Assembly: GCA_964572855.1 (NCBI GenBank)
Contig: CAZNGF010000067.1
Location: 1 to 13,032 of the forward strand
Direction: 5' to 3'
DNA: 13,032 nt
Source of the DNA: CAZNGF01 sp964572855
Lineage (GTDB): Bacteria; Bipolaricaulota; Bipolaricaulia; RBG-16-55-9; JAJCYT01
Of the stretch, positions 10,902-13,032 are shown one piece after another. The position numbers and the translations under genes were made by a program. Position 1 is the stretch's first letter. Each line of letters starts with the position of its first letter. Under the pieces are notes generated by a model. That model did no database searches. It worked only from the letters and a program-made list of their open reading frames with translations, and was not told where the DNA came from.

Positions 10902-13032
10902 ATGCAAGCTCAGATGCAACATGTGTTAAGACAAGTTTTTGGCTACGACACATTCCGGCCGCTGCAAGCGGAGATCGTCGCCAACGTGTTGGCCGGCCGG
11001 GACACGCTGGCCGTCATGCCCACGGGGGGCGGGAAGTCGCTGTGCTACCAGCTCCCCGCCCTCATGCTGGACGGGCTCACCGTGGTCGTCTCGCCGCTCA
11101 TCTCGCTCATGAAGGACCAGGTGGACCAGTTGCGCGCGCTGGGCGTGGAGGCGGCCCTGCTCAACAGCGCGCTCTCCGACGAAGCCTACCGCCGCAACGT
11201 GTCGCGCGTCCGCAGCGGCGAGGCCAAGCTGCTCTACTTGGCGCCCGAGACGCTGCTCAAGGCCAACGTGTTGAACCTGCTCGAAGCCGTTGACGTGTCC
11301 TGCCTTTCGATCGACGAAGCCCACTGCATCTCGGAGTGGGGGCACGACTTCCGGCCCGAGTACCGCCAACTGGCCCGGGTCCGGACGCGCTTCCCCGAGA
11401 CGGTCTGCATCGCGCTCACGGCCACGGCCACCCCGCGCGTGCGCGAGGACATCGCCGCCAGCCTGGGTTTCGACGAGTCCGAGGCGTTCGTGGCCAGCTT
11501 CAACCGCGAGAACCTGTTTCTGGAGGTCGCCCCCAAGCACGACCCGACCGCACAGACGATCGACTTCCTGAAAAAGTTCCCGGACCAGTCGGGGATCATT
11601 TACTGCTTCTCGCGCAAGCAGGTCGACGCGCTCGCCCAGCGGCTGGCGCGCGAGGGCTTCTCGGTGCGGCCCTACCACGCCGGGCTCAGCGAGCGGGCCC
11701 GCAGCGAGAACCAGGAGCGCTTCGTGCGCGACGACGTCCAGGTGATCGTGGCCACCATCGCCTTTGGCATGGGCATCAACAAGCCCAACGTGCGCTTCGT
11801 GCTGCACCACGACCTGCCCAAGAACATCGAGTCGTACTACCAGGAGATCGGCCGCGCCGGGCGGGACGGGCTGCCCGCGCACTGCCTGCTGCTGTTCAGC
11901 CCCGGCGACACGGCCAAGGTCAAGTTCTTCATCAGCCAAATGTCCGACGAGCAGGAGCGCCGCGTGGCCACGCTGCACCTGAACGCGCTGCTGGGCCTGG
12001 CCGAGACCGATCTGTGCCGGCGCGTGCCGCTGCTCAAGTACTTCGGGGAAACGCCGCCCGGCGAGGCGTGCGGCGCCTGCGACAACTGCACGACCGAAGC
12101 AAAGCCGCAGGACGACCTCACGATCCCCGCCCAGAAGTTCCTCTCGTGCGTCAAGCGCACGGGCGAGCGCTTCGGCGCGACCCACATCGTCGACGTGCTG
12201 CGCGGCTCGGAGTCGCAGAAGGTGCTCAAGTTCCGCCACCACCTGCTGCCCACCCACGGGGTCGGCAAAGAGTATTCTAAGAAGCAGTGGCTGCACCTGT
12301 CGCGCCAGTTCGTGCAAAAGGGCTTGCTGGAGCAGGACCTGCAGTACGGCAGCCTCAAGCTCACGCCGCAGGCCTACGAGGTCATGCTGGATAGGGCCGG
12401 CGTGACGGGCCACATTGAGCCCGACCGCGCCGCGCCGGCCAAAGCCAAGCAGGAGGCCCCCGAGCACGACCGCGACCTGTTCGAGCTGCTGCGCCAGAAG
12501 CGCAAGGCGCTGGCCGACGAGGGCAACGTGCCGCCCTACGTGGTGTTCCCGGACAAGACCCTGATCGAGATGGCCGCGCGCTACCCCCAAACGGAAGAGG
12601 CATTCCGCACGCTGCACGGCGTGGGCGAGGCCAAAGCCAAGCGCTACGCCGGGGCGTTTCTCGCGTTGATCCGCGAGTACTGCCAAACGCACGGCGTGGA
12701 GACGGGCCAGGCACCGCAACGCACGCCCCCCACCGCTCAGAGCGACGCCCGCAAGCACGTGATCGTCGGGGAGGCCTTTTGCGCGGGGAAACCGATCGAG
12801 ACGCTGGCGCAGCAGCACGGCATCAAGCGCACGACGGTCATCGACCACCTGCGCAAGTACGCGCTGGACGGGCACGCGCTGCCGGCGGAACGGTTGCTGG
12901 AGGCCTCGGGGTTGTCCGCGAACGATCAAGCCACGGTTTTCCGCACCTTTGAACGCCACGGGACCGAGCGCTTGGGCCCCGTACACCAGGCGCTCGACGG
13001 CCGCTTCGGCTACGACGAGCTGAAGCTGTTGC
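10902..13032 (+). CDS. recQ: ATP-dependent DNA helicase RecQ, 3' end outside window
   Basis: At least 710 residues; the frame is open at the window end. RecQ is a 3'-to-5' superfamily 2 helicase acting in recombination and replication-fork repair. Domains in order: helicase core with Walker A TGGGKS (41-46, K45), DEAH (138-141) followed by CISEWGHDFRP, TATATP, and the arginine-finger motif QEIGRAGRDG; zinc-binding region with C372, C390, C393 and C396 (spacing as in E. coli RecQ); winged helix (to about 500); one HRDC domain (about 523-600, VVFPDKTL and LHGVGEAKAKRY); and a helicase C-terminal helix-turn-helix (HTH_40-like, from about 610, ETLAQQHGIKRTTVIDHLRKY). The last domain is absent from E. 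coli RecQ but known in other bacteria. An ATG at 10914 is an alternative start; both leave the family's FGYxxFRPLQ motif intact. Confidence 0.96.
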   Translation, partial: MQAQMQHVLRQVFGYDTFRPLQAEIVANVLAGRDTLAVMPTGGGKSLCYQLPALMLDGLTVVVSPLISLMKDQVDQLRALGVEAALLNSALSDEAYRRNVSRVRSGEAKLLYLAPETLLKANVLNLLEAVDVSCLSIDEAHCISEWGHDFRPEYRQLARVRTRFPETVCIALTATATPRVREDIAASLGFDESEAFVASFNRENLFLEVAPKHDPTAQTIDFLKKFPDQSGIIYCFSRKQVDALAQRLAREGFSVRPYHAGLSERARSENQERFVRDDVQVIVATIAFGMGINKPNVRFVLHHDLPKNIESYYQEIGRAGRDGLPAHCLLLFSPGDTAKVKFFISQMSDEQERRVATLHLNALLGLAETDLCRRVPLLKYFGETPPGEACGACDNCTTEAKPQDDLTIPAQKFLSCVKRTGERFGATHIVDVLRGSESQKVLKFRHHLLPTHGVGKEYSKKQWLHLSRQFVQKGLLEQDLQYGSLKLTPQAYEVMLDRAGVTGHIEPDRAAPAKAKQEAPEHDRDLFELLRQKRKALADEGNVPPYVVFPDKTLIEMAARYPQTEEAFRTLHGVGEAKAKRYAGAFLALIREYCQTHGVETGQAPQRTPPTAQSDARKHVIVGEAFCAGKPIETLAQQHGIKRTTVIDHLRKYALDGHALPAERLLEASGLSANDQATVFRTFERHGTERLGPVHQALDGRFGYDELKLL

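Noticed and set aside
10926..12986. 686-codon minus-strand frame opposite recQ
   Set aside because: The opposite strand encodes all RecQ motifs. The minus-strand product is a compositional shadow rich in Arg, Leu, Val and Gly without motifs.

Overview
The window is GC-rich bacterial DNA (one line of the giant gene, 4261-4320, counts to 45 G+C of 60) carrying a lower-GC accessory patch at about 1120-2500 (lines 1381-1440 and 1861-1920 each count to 25 of 60). The taxon cannot be fixed from the sequence. A very long secreted protein with a GEVED-like and many DUF11 domains, plus GC-rich dispersed palindromes, would fit Planctomycetota or a related lineage. Several apparently leaderless promoters and a short MraY would equally fit Deinococcota or similar groups. 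I treat it as an uncultured or unidentified high-GC bacterium.

Left part (1-1050): the 3' end of a formamidopyrimidine-DNA glycosylase gene is followed by a type II toxin-antitoxin pair, an antitoxin of unrecognised family overlapping a PemK/MazF-like toxin by 17 nt. The pair lies between two nearly identical short palindromes (385-410 and 1091-1116, 25 of 26 bases).

Accessory patch (1050-2612): a direct repeat of about 105 bp brackets the patch. It contains the toxin's last codons and the palindromic region beyond them, so copy B (2506-2607) is the tail of a lost second toxin gene. Between the copies lie a transposase C-terminal remnant (IS1595/ISXO2-like), a low-GC DUF3800 gene (predicted RNase H-fold protein) on the minus strand, and a small divergent ORF of unknown function. 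The layout suggests a place of repeated insertion and deletion with toxin-antitoxin and possible defence cargo. No complete new defence system can be demonstrated.

Centre (2613-9170, minus): one 2185-residue exported protein has a signal peptide, a GEVED-like N-terminal region, an acidic and proline/glycine-rich linker, and 15 DUF11 repeats of 121-130 residues. Internal tracts of near-identity show recent exchange among repeats. No C-terminal anchor is visible.

Right part (9290-13032): mraY (minus), ispF (plus) and recQ (plus, running off the end) are core genes of peptidoglycan lipid I synthesis, isoprenoid precursor synthesis and DNA repair. mraY and ispF diverge from a 75-bp gap in which their candidate -35 boxes lie back to back. 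DUF3800, mraY, ispF and recQ each have a candidate promoter whose -10 box ends 6-7 nt before the ATG, a geometry that predicts leaderless transcripts.
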